64,000 nucleotides of DNA from Lepidostoma basale (GCA_022606425.2 JAHDVF020001465.1:558001-622000), one strand, 5' to 3'; positions 9,966 through 21,330 are shown, numbered from the stretch's first letter. Notes: generated by a model not told the origin, from the sequence alone. Numbers and translations: made by a program.

Positions 9966-10599
9966 TTTCTTTTTTTAAATATTCAAGATAGAATTTACTC
10001 TTCTTGAATATATGCTTAATGTTAGCTATAAGAAATATAGTGTAAGTTAACATGTGTAAGTGAGCAGGACATAGAAGGAGGAAAACAATATAAGATTAAA
10101 TGCGGTCTGGTATCCCCATGTGATTGATATATATATATATTAAATGTTAATCTCGGATGGATGGGGAACATGCCTAGGAAGTGCATGAGCGAGGCTGACG
10201 AAAGGGCAACGCTGCGCCCTATAACAGCTTCGGGTATGTGGTGGGAACTCCCTTTTCTCTTCCTAAATGTAAATATTATTATATCAAGTTGTTATTAGAT
10301 GTCATCTTGTGCAGTCTCCCGTTTGGTATACAACCCACACCGCATTTTCCTGTCAGCCCGTGTCGAGGTGATTTGGGACGAGTTTCCACTCTTGAGAGAC
10401 AATAGATCCTTCTATCTGAGCACTTCCGGTCTGGAGTCGAGGCGGAGCTTCCGCTAAACTTCGCGATATCCCATTTCCGGTTTCAAGCTAGCGCGGTACA
10501 CCCGACCGCATAAATATCTGTTCATGTCACAATTAAACAAAAACATAATGGAATTTAAAAAGAAAACGTTTTTGATTATAAAATATATAATAGAACATA
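9966..10599. other. no gene; GC-richer patch
   Basis: A GC-richer patch at about 10140-10510 matches none of the families here. It may be an older relic or unique sequence. Confidence 0.35.
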
Positions 10600-10770
10600 A
10601 TAATTAAATAAAACGATGTTTTTTTTAACTACGAGCACATTCACTTTTGTCTTTATTTTATAAAGATAAAAATGGAAGATGTTAATAAACATCATTTTAT
10701 TTAATTATTATTTAAAATGAACTTCCATCAACAGGTTTCAGTAAAATCATTTAATTATCTTGTAATAGAA
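10600..10770 (+). repeat. P4 fold-back family copy, core lost
   Basis: It shares AAATAAAACGATGTT, TTTGTCTTTATTT and ATGAACTTCCATCAA with 15286-15595, but the GAAACCGGTC core is missing, so this is an internally deleted copy. Confidence 0.65.
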
Positions 10771-10784
10771 AAGTTGATAAAGAT

Positions 10785-10945
10785 AACAATATTGTCGAAA
10801 ATTGGACTTCACGATTGTGCTTCATTCGAGATAGCCGTGGCACTCATATGGCTGAAATCATATTTAAACAATAATGGCATAAAATTATCTATTAAATAAA
10901 GCCAATGTCATAGACATTAACATTATTTTAATGTGTTTTTTGTCA
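10785..10945 (+). repeat. M2 repeat, possible DNA transposon 3' end
   Basis: About 150 bp matches 56905-57060, including ATTGTCGAAAATTGGA and AAATAAAGCCAAT. A short frame ends WLKSYLNNNGIKL and is open here but not in the other copy. That suggests a transposase tail followed by 3' flank. The class is not established. Confidence 0.45.
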
Positions 10946-11040
10946 TTTTGAATATGCATTGTTTAAACATAAGCATTATTAAAACAAAATATAAAACGTA
11001 ATACATATTAGCATTATTAAAACAATGTGAATAATTACCC

Positions 11041-11205
11041 AGAATGGAGAGTAACAGAGTCGCATATACAGCCGCTTACGAAATCCCCTCTGGAGTCCGT
11101 CTACTTGGAAGACCACCAAAGAGATGGTGGGATACCTGGACCTCATCATCCCAGGGTACATGATTTCTGTGTCCCGGATCTTCAGACCTATTAAAAGAAG
11201 AAAAA
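11041..11205 (+). mobile_element. LINE-B 3' end
   Basis: It encodes the LINE-B end (RLLGRPPKRWWDTW with SSSQ), a stop, then TTAAAAGAAGAAAAA. It is 5'-truncated inside the ERM-R-A-Y region. Confidence 0.75.
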
Positions 11206-11271
11206 TTAGTATTCTACGCTTATTGATACATTTGTAAGATTGTTATTATTAACTGATTTTTTCATTTATTA

Positions 11272-11933
11272 TGGGTTGGATGTAGGTGCCAAAATGAGCG
11301 GAGTGTCAGTAAGCTGTCCTAATTGCAGACAACGAGCATGAACTACAAGTCCTGGTGAATAGTATGTCTGAGGTATGCATGCGAAATGATCTGATGATGA
11401 ATGTTAATAAGTACAAGGTAATGATTTTTGAAAAATAAGAAATCATGACAGTCTGCAACATTAGCGTGAATGGTGAAAAATTGGAGCAAGTAGATGTATC
11501 GTGTATTTAGGTAGTATATTTACAAGAGACGGGCGAGAAAAGAGGGATATTGAAAGAAGGGTTGGGGCAGGCAACAAAGTGAATGGTGCACTTAAAGTTG
11601 TCATCGTAAACAAAAACCTATCCAAAAAAGCTAGAATGGCAGTGCACAATGGTGTTCTTGTGCCGACCCTTATATATGGAAGCGAAGCATGGAACTGGCA
11701 AGAGTAGAGTAGAAAAGTAGAGGAAGACTGAGGAAAACGTGACACGATCAAATAATCCAAATATTGAATGTCGACCATGTGAGGAGTCAGAGAAATCGAC
11801 GCGCGTGCATGACCCGATGTACGAATGTTGAGCAATCGAGAGAAATATGTCAGGAAAGAAAAGTGTGGCAGTCCATTCTTTCTGCCTACCCCTTCTGGGA
11901 GACGGCGTGATGGTTAGTTAGTTAGTTAGATTA
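11272..11933 (+). mobile_element. LINE-A1 fragment reaching the RT palm region
   Basis: It starts in the GLDVGAKMSGVSVSC segment before the catalytic FADD box, which is deleted here. It continues through VNKYKVMIF, the RRVGAGNKVNGALK block and MAVHNGVLVPTLIYGSEAWN, then jumps by deletion to RGRLRKT and runs to the end, with a (TTAG)n tail at 11913-11928. The intact order is visible at 38268-38830. Confidence 0.85.
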
Positions 11934-12243
11934 TTTCAATATTTTACTTCGATAGTTATAATGGCTCAGTTCATAAATATATGTATCAAATTGTACAAAG
12001 CCGTAGAGCGCTAGAAGGCGAAGATGCATTCTAAGATTACAGCATCCATTCTTCTAACATCATTTCATTCTTGTTTGTTTGCAACTGTTCTTAATTTGAA
12101 TATCTAATCAGAAGGGTTCACATACAAAATCCCCATTGCATTATTGAGTTTGATATAAAAGCTAAACAGCAGTGAATTAGATATATTAAATTGGATATTT
12201 TGTGTGTATAATTTTGAATACTACAAAATTATTACATTTTTAA

Positions 12244-12310
12244 GAATGAAAAAGTCTGCTTTCTTGAAGCCTTATTTCATTTTATGAGAATGATATGCTT
12301 CACTTTTGTT
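12244..12310 (-). repeat. P3 repeat fragment
   Basis: Shares the AAGTCTGCTTTCTTGAAG-like and TTTTATGAGAATGA signature of P3. One arm only. Confidence 0.5.
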
Positions 12311-12321
12311 AGGCAGAATAT

Positions 12322-12795
12322 AATGTTTGATAATGTCTAATACATGGAAGTGAAGCATGGAACTGGCAGAATAAGGATGAGAGCAGAATAAATGCGGTAG
12401 AGATGAGGTCCCTAAGACGTATTGTGTGGTAGAACGATATACGACAGAATCTCAAATACTGATATAAGAATCTAGAGCGGAAGAAGGTATTATGAACAAA
12501 ATTATGAAAGGATCGCTGCGTTGGCGAGAAAGAATGGTTAAGAAAGTATACATTAATGATGTAAATGGAGTACGGAGTCGAGGCAGACCGAGGAAAACAT
12601 GGCATGACCAAATTAATCAAATTTTAAAGGTTGGTCATGCTAGAACTCGAAAGAATCGATGTGCGTGTATGACTCGCTGTATGAATGTGAAGGAATCTAG
12701 AGAGATGTGCCCGGATAGAGTAGTATGGCGGTCCACTCTCTCTGCCTACCCCTACGGGGAAACGGCGTGATGGTATGTTGTTGTTGTTTATAATG
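12322..12795 (+). mobile_element. LINE-A2 copy with (GTT)n tail
   Basis: It runs from the GSEAWNW region to the end of the frame: KKVYINDVNGVRSRGRPRKT, VGHARTRKNRCACM, SAYPYGETA and stop. The tail is GTTGTTGTTGTTT. The GHMERM segment is deleted. It is a good reference for subfamily A2 versus A1. Confidence 0.85.
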
Positions 12796-14189
12796 TCTTA
12801 GAAAGGAGAAACGTGTTATTCCTATAGGTAGTTTTTGAATAATCTTCTATAAATCCAAAGTTTTCTTTCGTAATATTATTTAATATGCAGTTTTACACCA
12901 TTGTTTATAAAAACAGTAAATTTAAAATGATGTATATTGTATAATATTTATTTTAAAAACAAATAAACTTTTTTTAAATATGTTAATATTTGAAGATATT
13001 TTGTTTGATCTTCAGATTCAATTAATCACTGAAAAAAATGAATAAAGTATAATTAAACTGTTTTAATTAAATTAAAAAAACAGGGAATAATGAGACAAAA
13101 CTACAATGACTGATAAACGAGTGTGGCGGTCCATCATTTTTCTGTTCCTCTTGTGAGAAAAATATCCTAATAATCGTGTCATCTTTGGTGCCTATAAAAT
13201 CACTTTAAGACATTGCGGCTCCCATGATCAATTATATTTACGAATTCAAAAATGTTCTTTATTCAAAATGTGGAAATCCTAATGTGGTACCTGCTCGCAC
13301 CTTTCAATGGAGTAGGTACCTGGGTATATAATTATTTAGTTATTAGCGTAAACTGTTTCCCCATATCGCACAATTCAAATAATAATAAATAAGTCCATTC
13401 AATTTATAGTTGTTATGGTTAAGCTGTTATTTAATTTATTTATATGATTGTTAGAGAAAATAGCTTCGCACTCTTTGCCAGTGGCGCTGCGTGCTGAAAA
13501 AAATAAACAAAAAAAAAATCCAGTCAAAACTAACTAAAGCCAAAACGTGCCATTTTCATAAGAAAAGAACAAAAGTTGAAGAAAACCAAACTCATCATTC
13601 GTATGTTTTGTTTTGTTTAATTTATTAAAGGTAACATACAGCGATATCAATAACATATTTATAAAAAAACATTTAGAATAATTAAAATAAGGCCAATTAC
13701 TTGCTACTACAAATATAAAATAATAGTTAACAATTAACAAATGATAGTGTGAAACAAGATTGAAGTTGAACTAAGACAAAATAAGGTATACATAATATTT
13801 AGAGTTAAAATACTTATAGTACTGGAAATTAAAAATAAAATTAAGATAAACAAAAAAGTAATATACGAGTATTATAATATCGTGTAACATCGTGGTCACA
13901 TCTACGCCGAAATGTTGCTCCGATCATTTTCTTAAAATTTCGCTCGCTCAAATGAAAGACGTCAATGTCTCCAAAATGCTTGGTGTAGTTATCACAGATT
14001 CGATACAATGCCGCGCTATGTATTATTAGGTTTCATTGTATTTATTATATATTGATTGAGTGCTATTGAAACTAAATTTATAGAAAGATAATGACATTAT
14101 ATTTCTAATTATTATATATGTATGATAAAACATTTTAAATAATGTTAAAGGTGTCTGCCATTGTAACGACTGTAGCCGGTAGAAAATAC
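12796..14189. other. no gene; AT-rich
   Basis: One scrap at about 13118-13155 resembles the end of LINE-A (GTGTGGCGGTCCAT). The remainder shows no recognisable gene or repeat. Confidence 0.4.
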
Positions 14190-14890
14190 TCATTTAATAA
14201 GAATAAAAAACATTTGATAGTGCCTTTCTACAGATGAAACATGTCATTCCCATCTTCTTCTCCGGTCTCAATCTAATGATTGGTCTGCAGCAAAGTGACG
14301 CATCTCTTCTTCCACTCCGCTCGGTCCTCGGCAACTCTCTTACACTCCGCATAAGAGGTGCAGCACATATCTTAGCAAATCTGGTCTAGGTACTCCTGGC
14401 GAGGTCGTCCTCTGCCAATCGATCCCTCGACCATTCCCTCCAACATATCATGCAAGCAACATTAGTGTCGCAACACATGACCAATTCACCTTGCGCGCCT
14501 CTCCGCTTTGTTCAACATGTGCCTACTCTCTTCAACTCTGCTGAGAACCTCTCCTTTTGTAATGTGGTCTCTACATGGGCAATTCGTTGGTAGGTCCACA
14601 TCTCAAATGCCTCCAGCCTTTTGCGCTCTCTTTTGCCCAGGCACCAAGTCTCGCAGCCGTACAGTAAAACATTCCACATCAATGTTTTTATAAGTTGTTT
14701 TCGGAGGTTCAGGTCTATGCTGTTGGACTCGAATATTTTAGATTTTTTGTTGAAGGCAAGTTTAGCCTGGTAGATACGACTATCGATGTCATTCATGGAT
14801 CGACCATCCCATGTAATGAAATATGTCATTCCCATAAAATATAATAAACTTTTAGAAAACAGACGTTTTCATTCGAATTAATTAATGAAT
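14190..14890 (+). repeat. P3 repeat interrupted by LINE-D
   Basis: The P3 left part ends ATGTCATTCCCAT (14241-14253) and its right part starts with the same 13 bases (14823-14835), then TAAAATATAATAAAC. LINE-D fills the gap, so the 13 bases are a target duplication. Confidence 0.8.
14254..14822 (-). mobile_element. LINE-D, 5'-truncated, with target duplication
   Basis: The minus strand reads TWDGRSMNDIDSRIYQAKLA, then LRKQLIKTLMWNVLLYGCET, LGKRERKRLEAFEMW and the degraded tail, ending in a GAAGAAG-type tail at 14254. YGCETW followed by EAFEMW is a common post-RT signature of non-LTR elements. Confidence 0.85.
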
Positions 14891-15285
14891 AATAAAAAAG
14901 TGTATTTATGAAATATTCGATTTTTGTTGAAATATGATTTAGAAATTAGAAATACTCTTTGTGTTCGCTTTTTGTTGAATTTTGTTAAATCTTCAGTTGA
15001 CGTGCCGCTACTGACTCGAAAGCCTCAATTTGCGCGATAAAAGTATGCAGTAAAATAGGAAACAATATGTCAAAGTAAATTACAAAGATTATGTCTTAAT
15101 TATGCCGATATGATACAAAGAAATTGTTATCTTTATAGCTATGATAAGCGTAAAAAATTGCTAAGTTTTATTTCGTTACTATGTACTAGTATAATAGCCA
15201 TATTAAATAATATTTATAAATCTACATTTAATAAAATGAAATCACTCTTATGTTATCAATTCTGCAATGATAACATAATTAACAA
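14891..15285. other. no feature recognised
   Basis: AT-rich. No gene and no repeat match noted. Confidence 0.4.
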
Positions 15286-15595
15286 TTAAATAAAACGATG
15301 TTCTTTTTAACTACTTCCATTTTTGTCTTTATTTAGACAGCGACCGGTTTCGCCAGGCTCGCTGGCATCGACAGACTGGCATCGACATCGACATCGTCAT
15401 CGATCATCGATCGTCATCGTCATCGACATAGACATCGACAGACCAGTCTGTCGATGCCAGCGAGCCTGGCGAAATCGGTCGCTGTCTAAATAAAGACAAA
15501 AGTGGAAGTAGTTAAAAAACATCGTTTTATTTAATTATTATTTAAAATGAACTTCCATCAAGAGATTTCAGTAAAATCATTTGATTATGATAACA
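15286..15595. repeat. P4 fold-back palindrome
   Basis: The arms 15286-15374 and about 15448-15540 are reverse complements. The centre is a run of CATCGA/CGATCG-type repeats. The outer right end ATGAACTTCCATCAAG also occurs at 10719 and, as complement, near 36075. Confidence 0.8.
15448..15480 (+). ncRNA. hammerhead-like core, P4 copy
   Basis: Read in order: CTGTCGA, one T, 5-bp stem GCCAG/CTGGC, GAAAT, CG, GTC. The minus partner at 15342-15374 has intact GAAACCGGTC. CTGTCGA departs from CTGANGA at one core base. A possible 4-bp stem I exists: CAGT at 15444-15447 with GCTG at 15481-15484, one pair being G-T. Confidence 0.3.
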
Positions 15596-15599
15596 TAAA

Positions 15600-15945
15600 T
15601 TTGAAACTCCGCCAAAGAATGATCAAATGCTATGTGTGGTCTGTTTGATTGTATGGATGTGAAACGTGGACCTTAAAAGTCAACTCAATGAACAGACTTG
15701 AAGCATTTGAAATGTGGCTCTATCGCGGTATGCTCAGAGTTCCCTGGACAGACATGGTTACCAATACCCAAGTCCTGAGGCGAGCTAGAGTTGCCAGGGA
15801 GCTGTTATCAATTATCAAGGTTCGGAAAATTTCACATCTGGGTTATATACTGCATGGAGAGAGGTACCACCTTCTCCAACTAATATTGGAGGGGGAAATT
15901 GAGGGACGCCGAGGGCCCGGTAGGAGACAGATGTCCTGGCTTCGG
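15600..15945 (+). mobile_element. LINE-E C-terminal fragment
   Basis: It encodes YGCETWTLKVNSMNRLEAFE, MLRVPWTDMVTNTQVLRRAR and GRRGPGRRQMSWLRK. It then runs into LINE-A1 of opposite strand, losing the tail kept at 35001-35460. Confidence 0.85.
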
Positions 15946-15955
15946 AAACAATGGA

Positions 15956-16560
15956 TCATCACACTGTTCTTTCTTGGCATAATTCTCTCAATTTCTCAAC
16001 AATCATGCATCGTGTCATGCATGCCCGTCGATTTCTTAGACTCTTTACGTGGCCGGCATTAATCGGGTGGTGGTCTAGGGGATAGAACGCTTGGCTCCTG
16101 ATTCAGGGGACTTGGGTTCAAGCCTAGACACGACGAGATTCCTTCTTCATAATAATGAGCTATTTTCTGCTCACATTGAAGATTGTAATAATAAATTCTA
16201 ATATCATTGATTTAAATCCTTGGAATTAGTCTTTAAAAAAAAAAAAAATGATTTCCCCGGTAATCCTCTATTTCTTGTCTCATTTATATCGTTTACTTTT
16301 ATTTTTTTCACCATTCTTTCCATGTGTGCAAATCATCTGTCCAAATCATCTTAATTATTTTGTTCACACTTTCAACACATTCATTCGGATTGCATTCACT
16401 TCTTATACTCCAAATCGCATTTAATGCTCTCTCATATACAGATTTACTGCACATCTTTATAAGAAATCTCTTTTTTACTGCGTTCATTCTACTCTCATCC
16501 TTATTTTGCCAGTTACACTCTTCACTTTTCAGTTATTTCAAAAAATTATTTTACATTCAA
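15956..16560 (-). mobile_element. LINE-A1 interrupted by SINE-2
   Basis: The minus strand covers the CMTR region (15956-16056), then a SINE-2 copy, then the GTRNRG and post-RT region (16250-16560) in degraded form. Confidence 0.7.
16057..16249 (+). mobile_element. SINE-2 (tRNA-derived)
   Basis: The A-box-like TGGTCTAGGGG and B-box-like GGGTTCAAGCC are spaced as in a tRNA. A body common to both copies follows (ATAATGAGCTATTTTCTGC), then an A-run of 14. The second copy lies at 40329-40519 in the msx intron with few differences. Confidence 0.85.
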
Positions 16561-16646
16561 GCCGAGCTAAGTATCATATTGAATATTTAATATTGAGATA
16601 AACGTAATTGTTCGAGCAAGAATTGTAATTATGAATACTTTGGGGT

Positions 16647-16692
16647 CATTAAAGACCCCAAGAATAACAACATATTCTTGGGGTCTTTAATG
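16647..16692. repeat. perfect 20-bp hairpin
   Basis: Arms 16647-16666 and 16673-16692 are exact reverse complements around ACAACA. The left flank adds TGGGGTC, which can pair instead with GACCCCA of the left arm, so two alternative hairpins exist. No family match in the window. Confidence 0.8.
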
Positions 16693-16699
16693 TCTTATG

Positions 16700-17218
16700 T
16701 ATGGAGCTAGCGCAGGGTAAAGGTTGAATTCACATTAAAGGGCGTTCTTTTGTTCGGCCCCAGTCAGAACTAACCTATCAACGCGTTGCGATCCAAAGTG
16801 TTAAATGTATCGTTTAGTAGGGACTAATTCAATTGCTCGTGGAGAAGTTATTCATGGTTTCATATGGGGTAAATATTAATGTGAAGAACTTAACACCATA
16901 AATCTATGAATAATTATTTTAACGTACCTATGTTATAATTGAGTTATTTTGTTTATTCTATATTAGCCTTACGCTGTGTTGTTATTGCTTTATTTCTCTT
17001 TTTATTCAATTTTTTATTTCTGAACCTCAATAAGAACTTTAAATTATTATTTTAAATTTTAAATTAAATCATAATATTTGTTATAACAAAAGCATAAACG
17101 TTCCAAAATAAATCTTTATAACATATGTTAGATCATATAAACAATTTTATATTATTTTGAAATATGTATATTTATAAAATGTATATCTTTGTTTAAGAAA
17201 CAATAATTAAAGTTTCGT
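16700..17218. other. no gene; contains a 95-bp shared repeat
   Basis: Bases 17042-17135 match 58190-58290 (ATATTTGTTATAACAAAAGC and CCAAAATAAATCTTTATAAC). The rest is AT-rich with no call. Confidence 0.45.
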
Positions 17219-17447
17219 TATGGTCTCCCCTGGAAACTATGCGAAATGTTAGAGATCGAGTAATTAACCTCGGTGGATAATATTGATGCATAGGCTAACG
17301 TGGAAGGACACCTCGCCAACCCGTCTGGCAAGCGTGGCGTTGTAATGCCAACCACCCCCCGTATGAAATGTCATGCATGGGGAAGTATGGGGGAGGCCTA
17401 TGTCCAGCAGTGGACGACAACGGCTTTTAAAGAAGATCACTAAAGAA
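17219..17447 (+). mobile_element. LINE-R3 3' end (RTE-like)
   Basis: It ends with GGCCTATGTCCAGCAGTGGA, a 3' signature shared by many RTE-like LINEs. The same segment occurs in reverse at 24361-24583, including TTGATGCATAGGCTAACGTG. The coding tail is degraded. Confidence 0.6.
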
Positions 17448-17899
17448 GGACTGGTTGTTTGAAACATGTCAATATAATTTTAACTTTGTAATATGAGTGT
17501 TGTATAAATAAAGTGTATATAAAAAGAAGAGAAATAGAGTTATTTTGTACTAGAATTTTTGTTATATTTTTGGTAACTAAATATTTTATTTAAAATAGGT
17601 TAGTTATTATTTATAGGAGAAAATATTAAAGGTGTAAAATATAATAATAAAATAATAATAATAATGATAAAACAGTAATACGAAGGAACAATTACACATA
17701 GTATAGAGTCAAAAACGATGAAACTTAAAAAATTAAAAATGCTAAACAATAACAGGAAGTAAATTACATTAATAGAAAGGTGACAAAAGTTGTAGGGAGT
17801 ATTATTATTTTTTAGCTAGATTATACTAGGAAGAACTTCAAAATTATATCAATGAAATTATTCAAATTGACATAGGAACAAATACACATAAAGATTCGA
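17448..17899. other. no feature recognised
   Basis: AT-rich with ATA/AAT runs. No gene seen. Confidence 0.4.
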
Positions 17900-18020
17900 A
17901 AAATCACGAAAATTTATCATTTGATATATTATTGTAACACCTGATGATGTCAACAAAGGTTGATGAAACAGCTGTCGCGTAAAATAAAATACAATTGTGA
18001 TACAAAAACAAAGTTATTTA
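17900..18020 (+). repeat. P1 single copy with core
   Basis: The core at 17941-17976 reads CTGATGA, T, a GTCAAC/GTTGAT stem (one wobble pair), GAAAC, AGCT, GTC. No inverted partner is present, unlike the copies at 8.6, 22.1 and 57.6 kb. Confidence 0.6.
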
Positions 18021-18671
18021 ATTTAACAGTTTTGAAGTATTATTTTTTAAAAGAATAAATGCATTTCATTTAAAAAAAATCTAATTATAAGCTAGGCTGT
18101 TTCCAATTCTTTTTTATCAAAAGAAAAGCGCGATAACTCTCTTGTTTAAAGATTTAAACATGGTTTAAAATATAGCAGACGGCTTCATTCTGTACGTCGA
18201 GTCTTTACGAATAAATTAGCAGTTGACAGATGTTCCAAACGGCTTAAGATCTTATCCCAAATCTCACAGATGACAAAACATGCCAGCGATTCCGCTCCTC
18301 ACTAATACTCTGCTTAGCTCCCGTGTCACAGCATCCCATCGCCATTGTTTTGGAGCATAAATCTCCCTACCCGCTTTGAAGTAAGATGCGCGTCTAATGG
18401 ACCAAAACGTTTGAAGATTTTTCTCCAGTTTCCTATTACTCTTTTTCGACACTTAGGGAATTCCTAATTTCTCTCGCAATTAAGATTTTTTTCTTCTGTT
18501 TTTGAAATTACCAAATGCATTCGCAATTTAATTTTATCCCATTTTAACCTCTACTTACGGATGCTGTGTGCTAAGTAGACTTCTAATAAATTTAATGTCT
18601 TCATATATAAAATAAATAAAAGGTTTATATTTCCTGTATTCCTTCGCATGAATAAAAATATAATATAGAAA
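18021..18671. other. no gene recognised
   Basis: A 62-codon minus-strand frame (18264-18452) contains WRWDAVTREL and an FWSIRRASYF segment. It looks more protein-like than most, but I do not recognise it. Confidence 0.35.
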
Positions 18672-18835
18672 CTAAATAACTAACTAACCATTACGCCGTC
18701 TCCCCGAGAGGGTAGGCAGAAATAATGTCGCCACCAATAGGCATCCCGCGCACACTTCGATCGTTCAACGTCTACAAAATAAATCTAAAACAAATTATAT
18801 AAAATACAATGATATAAAATAAAATAACAAATAAA
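18672..18835 (-). mobile_element. SINE-like element sharing the LINE-A 3' end, deleted copy
   Basis: It has the same body as 7460-7690 (GCCACCAATAGGCAT, CAAAATAAATCTAAAACAAA) joined to the LINE-A 3' end and (AACT)n tail. About 85 bases between body and end are missing relative to the first copy. Confidence 0.55.
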
Positions 18836-19269
18836 AATAAATATATACCGTGTCTTTAAACTTTTATATAATCGGATATACAATTTCATAACCACTCTAA
18901 TAGCGTGTTAATGACATATATAAATTATATGTATAGGTATTGAATTTATAATTAATTCCCTTCACTTTAAAGATGAAGAAAACAAAGCAATTAATTCGGG
19001 AGTTAATGTATTGAGAAGTAACGATTAAGACAAAGGAAAAAACATACACAATTTTAATATTAAAATAATAGAACGCATAGGGTGCCTGCAATAATAAATT
19101 TTAATATTTTTTTTTACCATCTCATTGATAATGATGATGGTATTAAAATTTTGAACGTTTATAATAGAAATCTAGAACTAAGTTACCCTGAAGTTTTAGA
19201 AAATTCTAAAAAATATATTTTAAAATACGCTTTTGACAACTGCTAAAATGTTTAATTAAACAGCATAGT

Positions 19270-19500
19270 CATAACATTTGATAATAGATTTTAAAGGCAA
19301 AACATGTCATTCCCAAAATTTTTAATAAAATTTCTAGAAAACAGACGTTATCATTCATATTAATTAACATCATAGTCTATTTATCAATATAATTATGTAT
19401 TTTTATTTAGTTTTTTTACTTTATTTTGAACAAGCTTGGGTACAAGTGAAACTAGTTGGCATAAATTATAACCATACCGTGGTTAAATTTTTTTTTTTTT
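19270..19500 (+). repeat. P3 copy followed by P5 fragment
   Basis: P3 (19270-19390) carries TTGATAAT, then AAAACATGTCATTCCC and AAATTTCTAGAAAACAGACG. P5 (19425-19500) carries AAGCTTGGGTACAAG, GAAACTAGTTGGC and ATAAATTATAACCATAC, which recurs inverted at 27340-27395. Confidence 0.6.
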
Positions 19501-19629
19501 AAATAGGTTAAAAAAGAATTTGTGGTTCCTATAATATTTTGAAAACATTGTATTTTCACTTATGCGCTTTTTAAAAACATGTTTTGAGACACGGAAGCGC
19601 TTTCTCAGTGTATAAATTTTAAGGTTAAA

Positions 19630-19772
19630 TAATGTTTAAATCGACGCGCGTGCATGACACGATGTATGAATGTTGAGGAAGCGAGAGAAATATGTCAGGA
19701 AAGAAAAGTGTTCTGCCTACTCCTTCGGGGAGACCGCGTGATGGTTAGTTAGTTAGTTAGTTAGTTATTTTA
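19630..19772 (+). mobile_element. LINE-A1 3' end
   Basis: It has the RRACMTRCMNVEEAREICQE coding region, a small deletion, then GGGGAGACCGCGTGATGG and a long (TTAG)n tail. Confidence 0.85.
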
Positions 19773-19919
19773 ACACTATTTAAAACTAATGACTTATTTT
19801 TTAAAATTATATATATTCAAGCCGCCCTTTTCTTAATGTCTCTGAAGTAACATGTTTTTTTTTAATTGTACATTGTATTTTTTTGTGGGTCGGTTATAGT
19901 TTTGTTTATTATATTATGT

Positions 19920-20415
19920 TTTTTATAAGGATTAATTATATCTCAATAGAGACGAAGATGTAAATTGTTTTCTGGGAACAGAATATGATGGCCGAGGCGC
20001 TTACAGGACTTCCTGTCATTGGTTGGGTTCAGCTATCGCTTTATGTTTCACAACATTCCCCATTGCGCACTTCTTACGACCACCACGTCTGACAATTTTT
20101 GGTAGTTGTATATATGCTAGAATGCTGCGCCTATCTTAAAATTTTTTAGTTCACTCCACACTAGCGTCATCTATTAAGATTGGGAAGCATTAAGCAGAAA
20201 ATATTTATTAATGCACTGTGAAAGGCTCTGCAAATCATACAGTACTAGATTACACCTGGAGATGTCTCTACAATTTTTATGCCTTTAACTTATACCAGTT
20301 ATTTTACACAACATTTTGAATGTATACAAAGTATTTGTACCATTGTATACCAGTATTTACCATGTATACCAGTATTTGTCTACAAGAATTTGTATACATT
20401 CAAAATGTTATATTT
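19920..20415 (+). repeat. MITE Q copy
   Basis: It shares TATCTCAATAGAGACGAAGA, TGTCATTGGTTGGGTT, CACCACGTCTGACAA and TTTTGAATGTATACAAA with the other Q copies, in the same order. A small duplication around GTATACCAGTATTT occurs near its right end. Confidence 0.65.
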
Positions 20416-20751
20416 TGTTTTTTGGGTCCGAGATAGAAGAAATGTTTTTATGCGAATATGCGAGTAGAATAACTATTTTATTTGCGTTTATTTTAGATAG
20501 AATTTTTGAGAATGTGTGAAAAATGACCAAAACGATTTTTTCGAGACATGCAAGCAATTTGGGATTCTGTTTAGTATTTGCATTCATTTCCCGTGAAACA
20601 TCACAAGATGTCAACCCGTTTAAAACTCTATAAATTCTCTCCAAATTCCTTCTCGTTCTCGGACGTTAATAGATGTTTTCTCCCTACCCGCAAGATAAAT
20701 TATCGTTTATCCTCTTCGCCCTGTGTTCATAGAATAATTTCACTTTATAAC

Positions 20752-21330
20752 TAACTAACCAACTAACCATCACGCCGTCTCCCCGAAGAGGTAGGCAGAA
20801 ATAATGGACTGCCACACTTTTCATTCCTGACATATTTCCTCGCTTCCTCAACATTCATACATCGTGTCATGCACGCGCGTCGATTTCTCTGACTCCTCAC
20901 ATGGCCGACATTCAATATTTGATTTATTTGATCGTGCCACTTTTTCCTTGGTCTTCCTCTATTTCTGGTTCCATTTACATCGTTAACATATAATTTTTTT
21001 TACCATTCTTTCTTCATTCATTCTTTCCATATGTCCAAACCATCTTAATGATCCTTTCATTATTTTGTTCATGACACCATCATTAGCACCGCATTCACTT
21101 CTTATATTTTCATTCGACACTCTATCATATACAGAGTATCCACACATTCGTCTCAGAGATCTCATTTCTACTGCATTTATTCTACTTTCATCCTTCTTTG
21201 GCCAGTTCCATGCTTCGCTTCCATACATAAGGGTCGGTAGAAGAACACCATTGTGCACTGCCATTCTAGCTTTTTTGGATAGGTTTTTGTTTGCGATGAC
21301 AACTTTAAGTGCACCACTTTATTGACTGTT
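20752..21330 (-). mobile_element. LINE-A1, well-preserved C-terminal copy
   Basis: The minus strand reads MAVHNGVLLPTLMYGSEAWN, RINAVEMRSLRRMCG, YDRVSNENIRSECGAND, MKGSLRWFGHMERMNEERMV and on to SRRHG-type 3' sequence with an (AACT)n tail. Stops interrupt the distal part. The 5' end is lost in the GALKVV block. Confidence 0.9.

Noticed and set aside
16647..16692. Bacterial-style terminator
   Set aside because: The surrounding sequence is eukaryotic and no U-run follows the stem.
19742..19772. (TTAG)n array as telomeric repeat
   Set aside because: The insect telomere unit is TTAGG. These short TTAG runs always sit at LINE-A 3' ends.
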